In this document: piece by piece, positions 17,954-25,120 of the stretch
Layout: the number at the start of each line of letters is the position of its first letter
How positions within the stretch are numbered: position 1 is the stretch's first letter
NCBI GenBank assembly: GCA_020445805.1
Contig: JAGRFX010000016.1
Location: 1-36,924 of the forward strand
Length of the DNA: 36,924 bases
Reading direction: 5' to 3'
Origin: Rhodocyclaceae bacterium
GTDB lineage: Bacteria > Pseudomonadota > Gammaproteobacteria > Burkholderiales > Rhodocyclaceae
Program-made: the position numbers and the translations under genes
Notes under the pieces: generated by a model
Database searches by the model: none
The model's input: only the letters and a program-made list of their open reading frames with translations
What the model was told of the DNA's origin: nothing

Positions 17954-18343
17954 TCAGGCGGCCTCGCCCGCTTGGGCTTCCAGCATGGCCTCGACCGTGT
18001 CGATGAGCTCCAGCGGGCTGAAGGGCTTGGTGAGATAGGCGTCCGCACCGGCGTTTTCTCCGGCCTCCAGGTCGGTCTGCTGGCCGCGGGCAGTCAGCAT
18101 GACCACCTTGGTGGCCGCCAGGCCCGGGTTGCTCTTGACCCGCTCGCAGACCTGAAAGCCGTCCAGTTCGCCGGGCATCATCACGTCCAGCAGCATCAGG
18201 TGGGGCTTCAGGCCTTCGACCATGCGCAGGCCGCTGGCGCCGTTGTCGGCCTCGTGGAGTTCGTAGTCACCGAACTCGAGGGTCATGCGGATCAGTTTGC
18301 GGATGTCGGCCTGGTCTTCGACGATGAGAATGATCTTGTTCAT
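17954..18343 (-). CDS. Single-domain response regulator (CheY-like)
   Basis: 129-residue stand-alone receiver. It has the acidic pair IVEDQAD, phospho-Asp in LMLLDVMMPGELDG, Thr in VMLTARGQ and Lys in YLTKPFSPLEL, so all active-site residues are present. There is no output domain. Its ATG overlaps the stop of the H-less kinase upstream (ATGA, 18343-18340) and the binding-protein gene starts 9 bases after its stop. Position in the operon suggests it takes phosphate from the multi-PAS kinase and either relays it or acts by protein contact. The CheZ-like protein at 19752-20324 is a possible phosphatase for it. Confidence 0.92.
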   Translation of the reverse strand: MNKIILIVEDQADIRKLIRMTLEFGDYELHEADNGASGLRMVEGLKPHLMLLDVMMPGELDGFQVCERVKSNPGLAATKVVMLTARGQQTDLEAGENAGADAYLTKPFSPLELIDTVEAMLEAQAGEAA

Positions 18344-19476
18344 GCCTGGCTCCCGGAAACGGACGCCGACGCACGGCGGCGCTCCATCAGGCGCGCGAGG
18401 TCGCGCGCATAGCGTTGGGCCTGCTCCAGGTCGAGCTGGCCATCCTGTTGTTGCGGTGCGCCTGCGGGCAGCTCGATGACGCAGCTGAAGTCGTCCTCGA
18501 GGTCCTGCTCGATGCTCATGCGTCCGCCGTGCAGTTCGATGATCTGGCGTGCCATCGGCAGGCCGATGCCGAAGCCGGGCTCCTTGCGGGCCCGCGCGTT
18601 CCGGCCGCGATAGACCGGCTGCATCAGGCGCTGGCGCAGCGCCGGTGCCATGACGCCGGCCCCTTCGTTGCGTACCGAGATACGCAGGAATCCGTTCAGC
18701 AGGACGGCCTTGAGCTGGATCTCGCTGCGGGCCGGGGCATACTTGATCGCGTTGTCGAGGGCTTCCCGGAGTGCTCGGCTGAGCCAGCGCTCGCTGCCAT
18801 AGAGCGGGGGCAGGTCATCGGCCGCAAGCGCCACCAGGGTCACGTCCCGCTCGATGGCGACATCGCGCAGGGCACGACATTCGCCATTCAGCCATTCCCG
18901 CACCAGGATGCGGTCGTCGGCGCGGATCGGATGCCCCTGGGACAGGGAGGCCAGCGCCGACAGTCGCGATACCTGTTCGCTCAGGCGCTGCCCGATCGTG
19001 GCGACCCGTCCGCGGGCCGCGGCCAGGCGCGCGCTCTCGCTTTCGCCTTCGCAGAGGGAGAGCACCTCGCCCAGGGCTTCGTCGAGCTGGTCCATCGGGT
19101 TGCGGCATTCGCGCTCCATCAACTGGGCCAGGTTGTCGATGGCGGCGGAGAAGAACTGGTCTTCGGTCAGGTTGTAGAGCACCACCACGAAGTCGGTGCC
19201 GACCGGGCTGGCCAGCAGATGCGCCTGGATCGTATCGGCGTCGGCCACCAGGCATTCTTCGCCGAGCTGGATGCGCTCGATGTGGGGTACGGAGAGGTGG
19301 CCCGCCGTGGCTGCCGACACCATCCGCGCGATCTGCGGATTCTTGATCGGCATCCCGAGTCTGGATGGGATCAGCCGCAGGGCCGCCTCGTTGGCGAAGC
19401 GCACCTGCCCCTGTCGGGAGATGATGAACAGGCCGTCGCGGACGGTGTGGAAGAGGCGCTGCATCAGCGGATTCAT
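18340..19476 (-). CDS. PAS-HATPase sensor protein lacking the H-box histidine
   Basis: 378 residues, soluble, first gene of the five-gene operon. A PAS domain (about 5-110: FHTVRDGLFIISRQGQVRFANEAALRLI) is followed by a helical dimerisation region and an ATPase domain (about 220-345: REALDNAIKYAPA, VRNEGAGVM, GFGIGLPMARQIIELHGG). Where kinases have HELRTPL this protein has RECRNPM: the phospho-accepting His is Arg122 (codon CGC, one base from CAC). The G1 box reads NEGAG rather than D-x-G-x-G. It therefore should not autophosphorylate at this site. It may be a pseudokinase, a phosphatase or an ATP-dependent partner of the intact kinase two genes downstream. A sigma-70-like promoter lies 43 bases before its ATG. 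Confidence 0.88.
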   Translation of the reverse strand: MNPLMQRLFHTVRDGLFIISRQGQVRFANEAALRLIPSRLGMPIKNPQIARMVSAATAGHLSVPHIERIQLGEECLVADADTIQAHLLASPVGTDFVVVLYNLTEDQFFSAAIDNLAQLMERECRNPMDQLDEALGEVLSLCEGESESARLAAARGRVATIGQRLSEQVSRLSALASLSQGHPIRADDRILVREWLNGECRALRDVAIERDVTLVALAADDLPPLYGSERWLSRALREALDNAIKYAPARSEIQLKAVLLNGFLRISVRNEGAGVMAPALRQRLMQPVYRGRNARARKEPGFGIGLPMARQIIELHGGRMSIEQDLEDDFSCVIELPAGAPQQQDGQLDLEQAQRYARDLARLMERRRASASVSGSQA

Positions 19477-19518
19477 GGTTGCTCCCCAGGTGGCGTGCCT
19501 GGCAGTTTTGTTGATTCG

Positions 19519-19547
19519 ATTAAATAACCAACAAAAGCAAAAAACAA
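19519..19547 (-). promoter_or_regulatory. Sigma-70-like promoter of the five-gene sensory operon
   Basis: Read on the minus strand: -35 TTGTTT (19547-19542), 17-base spacer, -10 TTTAAT (19524-19519), then about 42 bases to the ATG at 19476. It lies in an AT-rich island that stands out in this GC-rich region. It is the only promoter-like element seen for the whole 7.3-kb operon. Confidence 0.6.
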
Positions 19548-19594
19548 CACTGAATTGCGATTTTGGCGAAAATGCGGATGGGCGCGCGGAATTG

Positions 19595-19629
19595 TGACCT
19601 GAGCGGTCAGTTTCGTGCTGAATGTTCAG
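19595..19629. repeat. Two inverted repeats upstream of the sensory-operon promoter (candidate operators)
   Basis: TGACC-TGAGC-GGTCA (19595-19609) and CTGAA-TG-TTCAG (19618-19629) are both perfect inverted repeats, with centres about 21 bases (two helical turns) apart. They lie roughly 50-80 bases upstream of the -35, the usual place for activator sites. The HTH-receiver protein (11514-12128) is one candidate binder; this is inference. Confidence 0.45.
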
Positions 19630-19702
19630 TTCTTGAGGGGTAGGGCGCGATGGATGTGGCGCAGTGGTGGCCGGCTCCGGCCGATTGAAATCACAAATTC
19701 AA

Positions 19703-19726
19703 TAAAAAAGCCCCCGGAGCGGGGGC
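19703..19726 (-). terminator. Rho-independent terminator after the CheZ-like gene
   Basis: Minus strand: GCCCCC - GCTCC loop - GGGGGC followed by TTTTTT. It lies 25 bases beyond the CheZ-like stop and separates that gene from the sensory operon downstream. Confidence 0.9.
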
Positions 19727-19751
19727 ACGGTTCACATTCTGCGGTGGTGAC

Positions 19752-20324
19752 TCAGAACAGCTCGATGTCGCTGTTGTCGGGCTTGGCCGAGGCCTTGGCC
19801 TGGTAGTCGTCGATGGCATCCTGTACCGACATGCCCTTCATGACCGCGTCGAACATCTCGTGCTCTTCCTGCGTGGAATAACGCGCGCGGATCTTTTCCT
19901 GCAGACCCACCCATTCGGACGGATTGAAGAGCCTTCCATGGTCGGCCACCAGCAGTCCGAGCGCGTCGAGGCTGTGGCAGACGTGGGCCAGCCGCTGGGC
20001 CAGCTTGTCGTAGAACTGGAAGGCGACGATCGAGGCATGGACCATCTGTCCGGCGTCGGCTGCCTGGCTGGCGAGCTGGCCCTTGATCGGTGTGTTGGCG
20101 TCGGTGTCCGGGAGTTTCTGGGCGGTGGATGCGATCATCCGCATGCTGCCGGCCAGGGTCGTGAAGCTGTCGATCAGGACGTCGACCGAGTTGTTGCCTT
20201 CGCGCATCGCAGCCTCGATCTGACCGGCAGCCAGTTGAAGCATCACGACGGTCTCGCGGACCTGGCTCCAGTCCAGATCCGGCGTCCGGGCGCTGCTGCC
20301 GCGACGCAGTTCGTTGTCTTCCAT
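19752..20324 (-). CDS. CheZ-like protein with D-x3-Q phosphatase motif
   Basis: 190-residue soluble, mostly helical protein. The conserved core is VAFQFYDKLAQRLAHVCHSL (residues 100-119). Asp106 and Gln110 have the D-x3-Q spacing of CheZ (Asp143/Gln147 in E. coli), where they dephosphorylate CheY-P. The C-terminus SDIELF is short and acidic-hydrophobic, loosely like the CheY-binding tail of CheZ. Proteins with this FQFYD core followed by NPSEW and EEHEMFDAV occur in many Gamma- and Betaproteobacteria, usually as hypotheticals. No flagellar or chemotaxis genes are nearby. It lies just upstream of the sensory operon, separated by a terminator, and might dephosphorylate the receivers there. I start at ATG 20324; the frame upstream runs into murB. 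Confidence 0.7.
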   Translation of the reverse strand: MEDNELRRGSSARTPDLDWSQVRETVVMLQLAAGQIEAAMREGNNSVDVLIDSFTTLAGSMRMIASTAQKLPDTDANTPIKGQLASQAADAGQMVHASIVAFQFYDKLAQRLAHVCHSLDALGLLVADHGRLFNPSEWVGLQEKIRARYSTQEEHEMFDAVMKGMSVQDAIDDYQAKASAKPDNSDIELF

Positions 20325-20449
20325 GGTGATCCGTCCCGTTCCGAGGGTTCGCAATGGAGTGATTGTCGGCAGGCCGCGCCGGTTCTTAAGCCCCTGCCGC
20401 GTCCGCGGGCAGGTCGAGCACTGTCCGGGCCGGCCTCGGGTGCCCGCCC

Positions 20450-21472
20450 TCAGCCGCCCACGAACACCGGCTCCGGCTCGAGTTCGATGCCGAAGCGCTC
20501 GCGGACGCTGCGGCGGATCATTTCGGCAGCATGGCGCACGTCCGCACCCGTGGCCCCGCCCCGGTTGACCAGCACCAGTGCCTGTCGCTCGTACACCCCG
20601 ACCGGGCCGATGGCGCGGCCCTTCCAGCCGCACTGGTCGATCAGCCATCCGGCGGCGAGCTTGGCGCCGCCGCCGGCCAGCGGATAGGCAGGGGCATTCG
20701 GGTGGGCGGCCTGGAGGGCCGCGAGACGGGCCCCGTCGACCACCGGATTCTTGAAGAAGCTGCCTGCATTGCCGATCCGGGCCGGATCGGGCAGCTTGCG
20801 TTGCCGCACCCGGATGATGGCATCCGAGACGGCCGTCGGCGTGGCCTCGCGATGTCCCAGCGCGTGCAGCTCGTCCGCCACGTCCGCATAGTCCAGCACC
20901 GGCGACCACGCTCTGGGCAGGCGGAAGCGGACCGCGACGATCATCCACCGGCCCTGCTCCGCGCCCTTGAAGCAACTGTCGCGGTAGCCGAAGGCACACT
21001 CGGCTGCGTCGAAGCGGCGGATGGCTCCGGTGGCCAGGTCCACGGCATCCAGGGACTCGAAGCGCGCCGCCATCTCGATGCCGTAGGCACCGATGTTCTG
21101 GATGGGCGCCGCACCGACCGTCCCGGGAATCAGCGACAGGTTTTCGAGCCCGGGCCAGCCCTGGGCCAGGGTCCAGCGCACGAAGTCATGCCAGCCTTCG
21201 CCAGCGGCGGCCTCGACGCACCAGCCGTCCTCGTCCTCGGCGATCAGCCGTCGTCCGCGAAGGCCCACGTGGAGGAGCACGGGCGCCACGTCGCCCACCA
21301 GGATCGTATTGCTTCCCCCACCCAGCACCACGTGGCCGTCGGCAAGGGCACCGCCACGCACCAGCGCCTGCAACTGCGGCACGGATCGAATCTGCACGTA
21401 ATGCCTTGCCACCGCCGGCAGGCCGAAGGTGTTGAGCGCAGTCAGCGGGATGTCGGCTTGGATGTCGGGCAT
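20450..21472 (-). CDS. murB: UDP-N-acetylenolpyruvoylglucosamine reductase MurB (type I)
   Basis: 340-residue FAD enzyme that reduces UDP-GlcNAc-enolpyruvate to UDP-MurNAc in peptidoglycan synthesis. Start ATG 21472 ([20 protein letters not shown]) fits the family; the frame extends 18 codons further without homology. It has the FAD-binding [31 protein letters not shown], the type I YRDSCFK, the proton-donor Ser in [12 protein letters not shown] and the C-terminal catalytic Glu region [11 protein letters not shown]. The length is normal for type I. The PACE gene ends 50 bases upstream on the same strand. The gene is intact and ordinary. Confidence 0.97.
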   Translation of the reverse strand: MPDIQADIPLTALNTFGLPAVARHYVQIRSVPQLQALVRGGALADGHVVLGGGSNTILVGDVAPVLLHVGLRGRRLIAEDEDGWCVEAAAGEGWHDFVRWTLAQGWPGLENLSLIPGTVGAAPIQNIGAYGIEMAARFESLDAVDLATGAIRRFDAAECAFGYRDSCFKGAEQGRWMIVAVRFRLPRAWSPVLDYADVADELHALGHREATPTAVSDAIIRVRQRKLPDPARIGNAGSFFKNPVVDGARLAALQAAHPNAPAYPLAGGGAKLAAGWLIDQCGWKGRAIGPVGVYERQALVLVNRGGATGADVRHAAEMIRRSVRERFGIELEPEPVFVGG

Positions 21473-21522
21473 GGCGGGTTCCGGGCAATCGGCCTGATGG
21501 TGGACGCGGGCGCGCCCCGTGG

Positions 21523-21990
21523 TCAATCCGGGCGGGATGCGTCCCTGCCGGCCGCGGCGATGATCGGAAAGGTCCGGTCATAGGCCAGGTTGAAGACAAA
21601 GGCGTAGACCACATAGGCGGCGGCGAGCGCCAGATCGGCCACCAGCGCGGCACCCCAGTCCAGGTCCGTCCATAGCACCACGAGGGGGAGCGTCAGCAGC
21701 AGCAGCCCCGACTCGAAGCCCACCGCGTGCAGGGCCCGCAATCGCCAGGGGCGTCGATCTGCGGTCCGCCCGGTCATCCGACCCTCGACGAGGTCGAAGC
21801 CCACGTTGTAGGCTGCATTCCACAGTGCCGCGACGAGGGCGGCGGACGCCAGCAGGCCCAGGGACTCACCGAGTCCGACGCCCGATGCCCACATGAACGG
21901 TGGCGTGATCAGCAGCAGGCCGCCCAGCTCGAACAGGACGATCTGGCGGATCCGGTCAGCGGCCGAGCGAAGCGGAGGTGGTTTGGACAC
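21523..21990 (-). CDS. PACE family multidrug/biocide efflux transporter
   Basis: 155-residue inner-membrane protein with four predicted helices in two repeats, the layout of the PACE (AceI-like, BTP domain) family, which exports chlorhexidine and related cationic compounds. Diagnostic residues are in [51 protein letters not shown] and [14 protein letters not shown] 21990 ([16 protein letters not shown]) is the best start I see, although no ribosome site is obvious; a TTG at 22053 is also in frame. It is divergent from the unusual receiver at 22100 and may share a transcript with murB. Confidence 0.9.
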   Translation of the reverse strand: MSKPPPLRSAADRIRQIVLFELGGLLLITPPFMWASGVGLGESLGLLASAALVAALWNAAYNVGFDLVEGRMTGRTADRRPWRLRALHAVGFESGLLLLTLPLVVLWTDLDWGAALVADLALAAAYVVYAFVFNLAYDRTFPIIAAAGRDASRPD

Positions 21991-22099
21991 GTTGGGGCAG
22001 GGGCGGGTCGCGCTGAACCTTACCCGAGCGGCGCCCGAAATCCAATTCAGCAAGGTCCGCGGTGGTCATGATTCCGCATCAGCCGGACCCGGGGGGGAC

Positions 22100-22465
22100 T
22101 TGGAAGCCTTGCGGGTACTCGTCGCCGACGATTCGGCCATCGAGCGCGAGACGCTCGCCGGTATCCTGCGTCTGGCCGGACATGAGGTGGCGGTCGCCCA
22201 CGACGGAGAGCAGGCCCTGGGCATGGCCGTCGAGCGTCGCTACGACGCGATCTTCATGGAGTGCGACATGCCGGCGGGCAGCGGCGAGGCTTTCCTGAGC
22301 CACTACCGCGCCATCGGCGGAGCGGCGCCCGTCATCCTGGTGACCGCCCAGCGGGACCGCGCCCGGCTGAGCCCGGTGGTCTCCCTCGGGATCCATGGGC
22401 TCGTGACCAAGCCCGTCACGCCTGCGCGTGTGCTCGACGCCTTGTCGGGTCTGCGAGCAGGCTGA
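22100..22465 (+). CDS. Stand-alone receiver domain with Glu in place of the phospho-accepting Asp
   Basis: About 121 residues. No ATG is available; TTG 22100 with GGGGGGGA directly upstream is the best start. It has the acidic pair in LVADDSAIE, Thr in ILVTAQRD and Lys in LVTKPVTP, all as in CheY-like receivers. At the phosphorylation site it reads YDAIFMECDMP, where the family has M-D-C-x-M-P, so Glu54 replaces Asp54. Asp-to-Glu changes sometimes mimic the phosphorylated state, so this may be a constitutively 'on' or phosphorylation-independent regulator. It sits alone, divergent from the PACE gene and convergent with nifZ. The partner is unknown. Confidence 0.85.
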   Translation: MEALRVLVADDSAIERETLAGILRLAGHEVAVAHDGEQALGMAVERRYDAIFMECDMPAGSGEAFLSHYRAIGGAAPVILVTAQRDRARLSPVVSLGIHGLVTKPVTPARVLDALSGLRAG

Positions 22466-22489
22466 GGCAGGGGCGCGGGGCGGTCGGAT

Positions 22490-22747
22490 TCAGGCGGGCG
22501 GTGCGCTGGCCAGTTCCTCGGCCAGGCAGCCGACCGGTGGGCCCAGCGTGCCGCCAGCATCCTCGAAGCGCACCAGGAACACCTCGGCGTCGGGCAGTTC
22601 GGCCAGATGGCCACAGCGCACCACCACGCCCTTGCTGCCCGCTTCGGCGATCACGGCGTCGAGGGCCAGGTCGGGCAGGCCCCCGTCGTTGAGGATGCGC
22701 GCGCTGGCGAAGACCATCTCTCCGATCCGGAAACGTGACTCGTCCAT
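22490..22747 (-). CDS. NifZ family protein
   Basis: 85-residue protein with the short SH3-like NifZ domain: FRIGEMVFASARILNDGGLPD, then GSKGVVVRCGHL, VFLVRFED and GCLAEEL near the end. NifZ assists maturation of the nitrogenase P-cluster in diazotrophs. Here it starts four bases after the stop of a 2Fe-2S ferredoxin gene and no nif structural gene is in the window. The same gene pair is known to me from other Proteobacteria, so a role in Fe-S chemistry is plausible. Whether the organism fixes nitrogen cannot be told. Confidence 0.85.
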   Translation of the reverse strand: MDESRFRIGEMVFASARILNDGGLPDLALDAVIAEAGSKGVVVRCGHLAELPDAEVFLVRFEDAGGTLGPPVGCLAEELASAPPA

Positions 22748-22751
22748 GGGC

Positions 22752-23078
22752 TCAGTCCCACACGCCCGGCGCGGTCCGAAGACGCTCGACGGGTTCGTTG
22801 CCGATGAGGTGCTTCTGGATCAGTTCCGGCACGTCGGCCGGGGTGACCCCGCTGTACATCACGCTGTCCGGATACACCAGAACCGTCGGGCCTGCCGAAC
22901 AGGGGCCCAGGCAGCCGGTATTGGTGAGCAGGAAATCGGCCCACAGGTTGCGGCTCTGGAACTCGTCCATGAAGCGCTGGTAGACCTGGGCGCAACCCTT
23001 CTCACCACAGGAGCCCCGCGGGTGGCCGGGGGGGCGCGACTGGACACAGACGAGGATGTGTTTTCCGGGCTTGGGCAT
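22752..23078 (-). CDS. (2Fe-2S) ferredoxin, thioredoxin-like fold
   Basis: 108-residue soluble electron carrier. It has the thioredoxin-like ferredoxin cysteine pattern: HILVCVQSRPPGHPRGSC at the N-terminus and TNTGCLGPCSAGPTVLVYPD at about residues 53-72, giving the four ligands (with CGEKGC offering an extra Cys). GVTPADVPELIQKHLIG is the usual C-terminal helix. A GGAGG ribosome site precedes ATG 23078. It is probably cotranscribed with nifZ four bases downstream. A short inverted repeat lies just before the ribosome site. The redox partner is unknown. Confidence 0.92.
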   Translation of the reverse strand: MPKPGKHILVCVQSRPPGHPRGSCGEKGCAQVYQRFMDEFQSRNLWADFLLTNTGCLGPCSAGPTVLVYPDSVMYSGVTPADVPELIQKHLIGNEPVERLRTAPGVWD

Positions 23079-23095
23079 CGTTCCGCCTCCGCAAA

Positions 23096-23110
23096 TTGGC
23101 TGACGGCCAA
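23096..23110. repeat. Inverted repeat TTGGC-N5-GCCAA upstream of ferredoxin-nifZ
   Basis: Perfect five-base arms 18 bases upstream of the ferredoxin ATG, immediately before its ribosome site. The position would suit an operator or an RNA hairpin affecting translation. Short enough to be chance. Confidence 0.35.
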
Positions 23111-23230
23111 CGATTCGCAGGAACCGGGCCAGGCGGATTGCACCGGGAAAACAGCGGGTTACGCGACCTCGCCGTGTCGGCTTTGCGACACCCGGCCGGA
23201 ACCCGACAAGCACCCACCGGGGCGGATGCC

Positions 23231-23731
23231 TCAGCTCCGGAGTTCGGGCAGCGCCTCGGCTTCCGGCACGAAGCGCAGCGCCAGCCCGTTGTTGCAGTAG
23301 CGCTTCCCGGTGGGCGGCGGCCCATCGTCGAAGACGTGTCCCTGGTGCCCGCCGCAGCGGGCGCAGTGATACTCGGTCCTGGGCAGGATCAACTTCCAGT
23401 CGGTCTTGGTGGCCACCGCTTCCGGGAGGCTCTGGTAGAAGCTCGGCCAGCCGGTGCCGCTGTCGTACTTGGCCTTGCTGCTGAAGAGCGGCAGATAACA
23501 GGCGGCACACACGAAGGTGCCGGCGCGCTTCTCCTCGTTCAGCGGGCTGCTGCCCGCCCGCTCGGTGGCCTCTTCGAAGAGGACCGCATAGGCAGGGGCC
23601 GGCAGCAGGGCTGCCCAGGCTTCCCGGGGCTTGTCGAGGCGCATGGGGGTCGCTCCTTGGCGGGCCAGCGATGGCAGGCTCGTGCCCAGGGCGAGCCCGG
23701 CCAGGCCGACCAGCATCTCTCGTCTTTTCAT
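23231..23731 (-). CDS. msrB: Peptide-methionine (R)-S-oxide reductase MsrB, exported
   Basis: 166-residue enzyme that reduces methionine-R-sulfoxide in proteins. Residues 1-24 look like a Tat signal (MKRREMLVGLAGLALG), placing it in the periplasm. The zinc CxxC pairs are CAACYLPLF and CARCGGHQG. The substrate loop is YDSGTGWPSFYQ. The catalytic Cys is in GKRYCNNGLALRFVP, where most homologues have RYC(I/V)NS. Export fits repair of oxidised envelope proteins, alongside the DegP protease elsewhere in the window. It is on the same strand as the ferredoxin-nifZ pair but about 150 bases upstream of it, so probably a separate unit. Confidence 0.95.
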   Translation of the reverse strand: MKRREMLVGLAGLALGTSLPSLARQGATPMRLDKPREAWAALLPAPAYAVLFEEATERAGSSPLNEEKRAGTFVCAACYLPLFSSKAKYDSGTGWPSFYQSLPEAVATKTDWKLILPRTEYHCARCGGHQGHVFDDGPPPTGKRYCNNGLALRFVPEAEALPELRS

Positions 23732-23871
23732 GGGGTCTTCTCCGGTTCCACGGCGGCAGCGCCGATGGCCTATGGACGGCGTCGGATGCCCCGGGCTTAC
23801 ACGGTCGACGACCGCCCGGTCCCGGCGGTCGTCGTGTCTTTGATCGCCTGCGGTGCCCGGCGTTCCGCAGT

Positions 23872-25038
23872 TCAGGCGGCGCGACGCAGCAGGGGCGAGA
23901 GCGCCAGGAGGCCGAGCACGGGACCCGGCAACAGGAGCCAGCCGATGCTGGCGCCCCAGCTGGCCACCAGGTGGGTGCTGAGCGCGATCGATCCCATGGT
24001 CACTGCAAAACCGATGGCATTCTGGAACGCCAGCGCACTACCCACGATTTCGGGCGGGCAGGCACGGGCCGAGAGGGCGGAAAAGTGGGGCGAATCGGCC
24101 ACCACGGTGGTCCCCCACAGCAGCAGCAGGCCGCCGACCAGCCATGGAGGCAGGCCGGAGCTCAGCGGAAAAAGCGCACAGCAGGCCGCGGAGCCGGCCA
24201 GCGCGATCGCCGCGACGCGGGCGCTGCCGATGCGCCGCGAGAGTTCGCCGCCGGCAAGGCAGCCGAGGGTGCCGAAGCCCATCACCGCGAAGGCGACGGC
24301 CGAGGCGCCACCGAATGCGTCGGCGACGCCGGTCATGACGGCCAGGCTCGGGACGATGGTCCAGAAGGCATAGAGCTCCCACTGATGGCCGAAATAGGCC
24401 AGGGCCGAGGCGCGGAACGCCGGCAGGTGGAAGGCGTGGATGACACGCCCGAGGCGCAGCGGCGGCGCGTCATGGCGGCGCTTGAGGTGCGGGCCGTCGC
24501 CGAGGGCCACGATCAGGCCCGCGGCGATGAGCGCCAGGACCGAGGACACCAGGATCGGCCCCTGCCAGGGCCAGTCTCCGCCGATCCAGCGGACACCGTG
24601 GGGCAGGGCCGTGCCCAGGGTCAGCATGCCCACCAGCTGGGCCAGCGCGGCCCCCGCCCGCTCCGGCACCCAGCTCACGACCAGTTTCATCCCCAGTGGA
24701 TAGACGCCGGCCAGGCAGAAACCGACCGCGAAGCGCAGGGGCAGCCCGGCCTCGAGTCCGCCCGCGAGGAGGGCGAAGGCGGCATTGAAGCCGGCACCGG
24801 CGACCGCACACAGCCCGAAGATCCGGCTGGCCGCGAAACGGTCGGCCAGGCCGGTCAGCGAAAAGAACAGGGTGCCGGCGATAAAGCCCGCCTGGACGGC
24901 GTTGGTGAGCGAACCCAGGTCGCCGAGGGTGATCTGCCAGGCCCGCATCAGGTCGTCCGCCGCGCTGTTGGCGGAGAACCAGAGGGACGTCCCGAGCAGC
25001 TGGGCGATGACGATGGTCACGACGGGTGAGCGATGCAT
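23872..25038 (-). CDS. Major facilitator superfamily transporter
   Basis: 388-residue inner-membrane protein with about 12 hydrophobic helices in two halves. It begins [26 protein letters not shown]. The MFS A-motif-like loop between helices 2 and 3 is [12 protein letters not shown], and [16 protein letters not shown] is its second-half counterpart. The substrate cannot be predicted; efflux of a small molecule is the usual guess for this size. ATG 25038 is the natural start. It is divergent from the GH17-like gene with an 82-base spacer, so promoters for both must lie close together. A 140-base spacer separates it from msrB on the same strand. Confidence 0.92.
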   Translation of the reverse strand: MHRSPVVTIVIAQLLGTSLWFSANSAADDLMRAWQITLGDLGSLTNAVQAGFIAGTLFFSLTGLADRFAASRIFGLCAVAGAGFNAAFALLAGGLEAGLPLRFAVGFCLAGVYPLGMKLVVSWVPERAGAALAQLVGMLTLGTALPHGVRWIGGDWPWQGPILVSSVLALIAAGLIVALGDGPHLKRRHDAPPLRLGRVIHAFHLPAFRASALAYFGHQWELYAFWTIVPSLAVMTGVADAFGGASAVAFAVMGFGTLGCLAGGELSRRIGSARVAAIALAGSAACCALFPLSSGLPPWLVGGLLLLWGTTVVADSPHFSALSARACPPEIVGSALAFQNAIGFAVTMGSIALSTHLVASWGASIGWLLLPGPVLGLLALSPLLRRAA

Positions 25039-25120
25039 CGCGACAGTATCCGGGGCGGCACGATTCCCTTACAAGTCGAGCGCGTCAACCCGGTCCGGCT
25101 CTAAGATACTTGGCCTTCGC

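Noticed and set aside
20385-20390. Single CTTAAG upstream of the CheZ-like gene
   Set aside because: Only one half of a PmrA-type box; no second copy at 5-base spacing.
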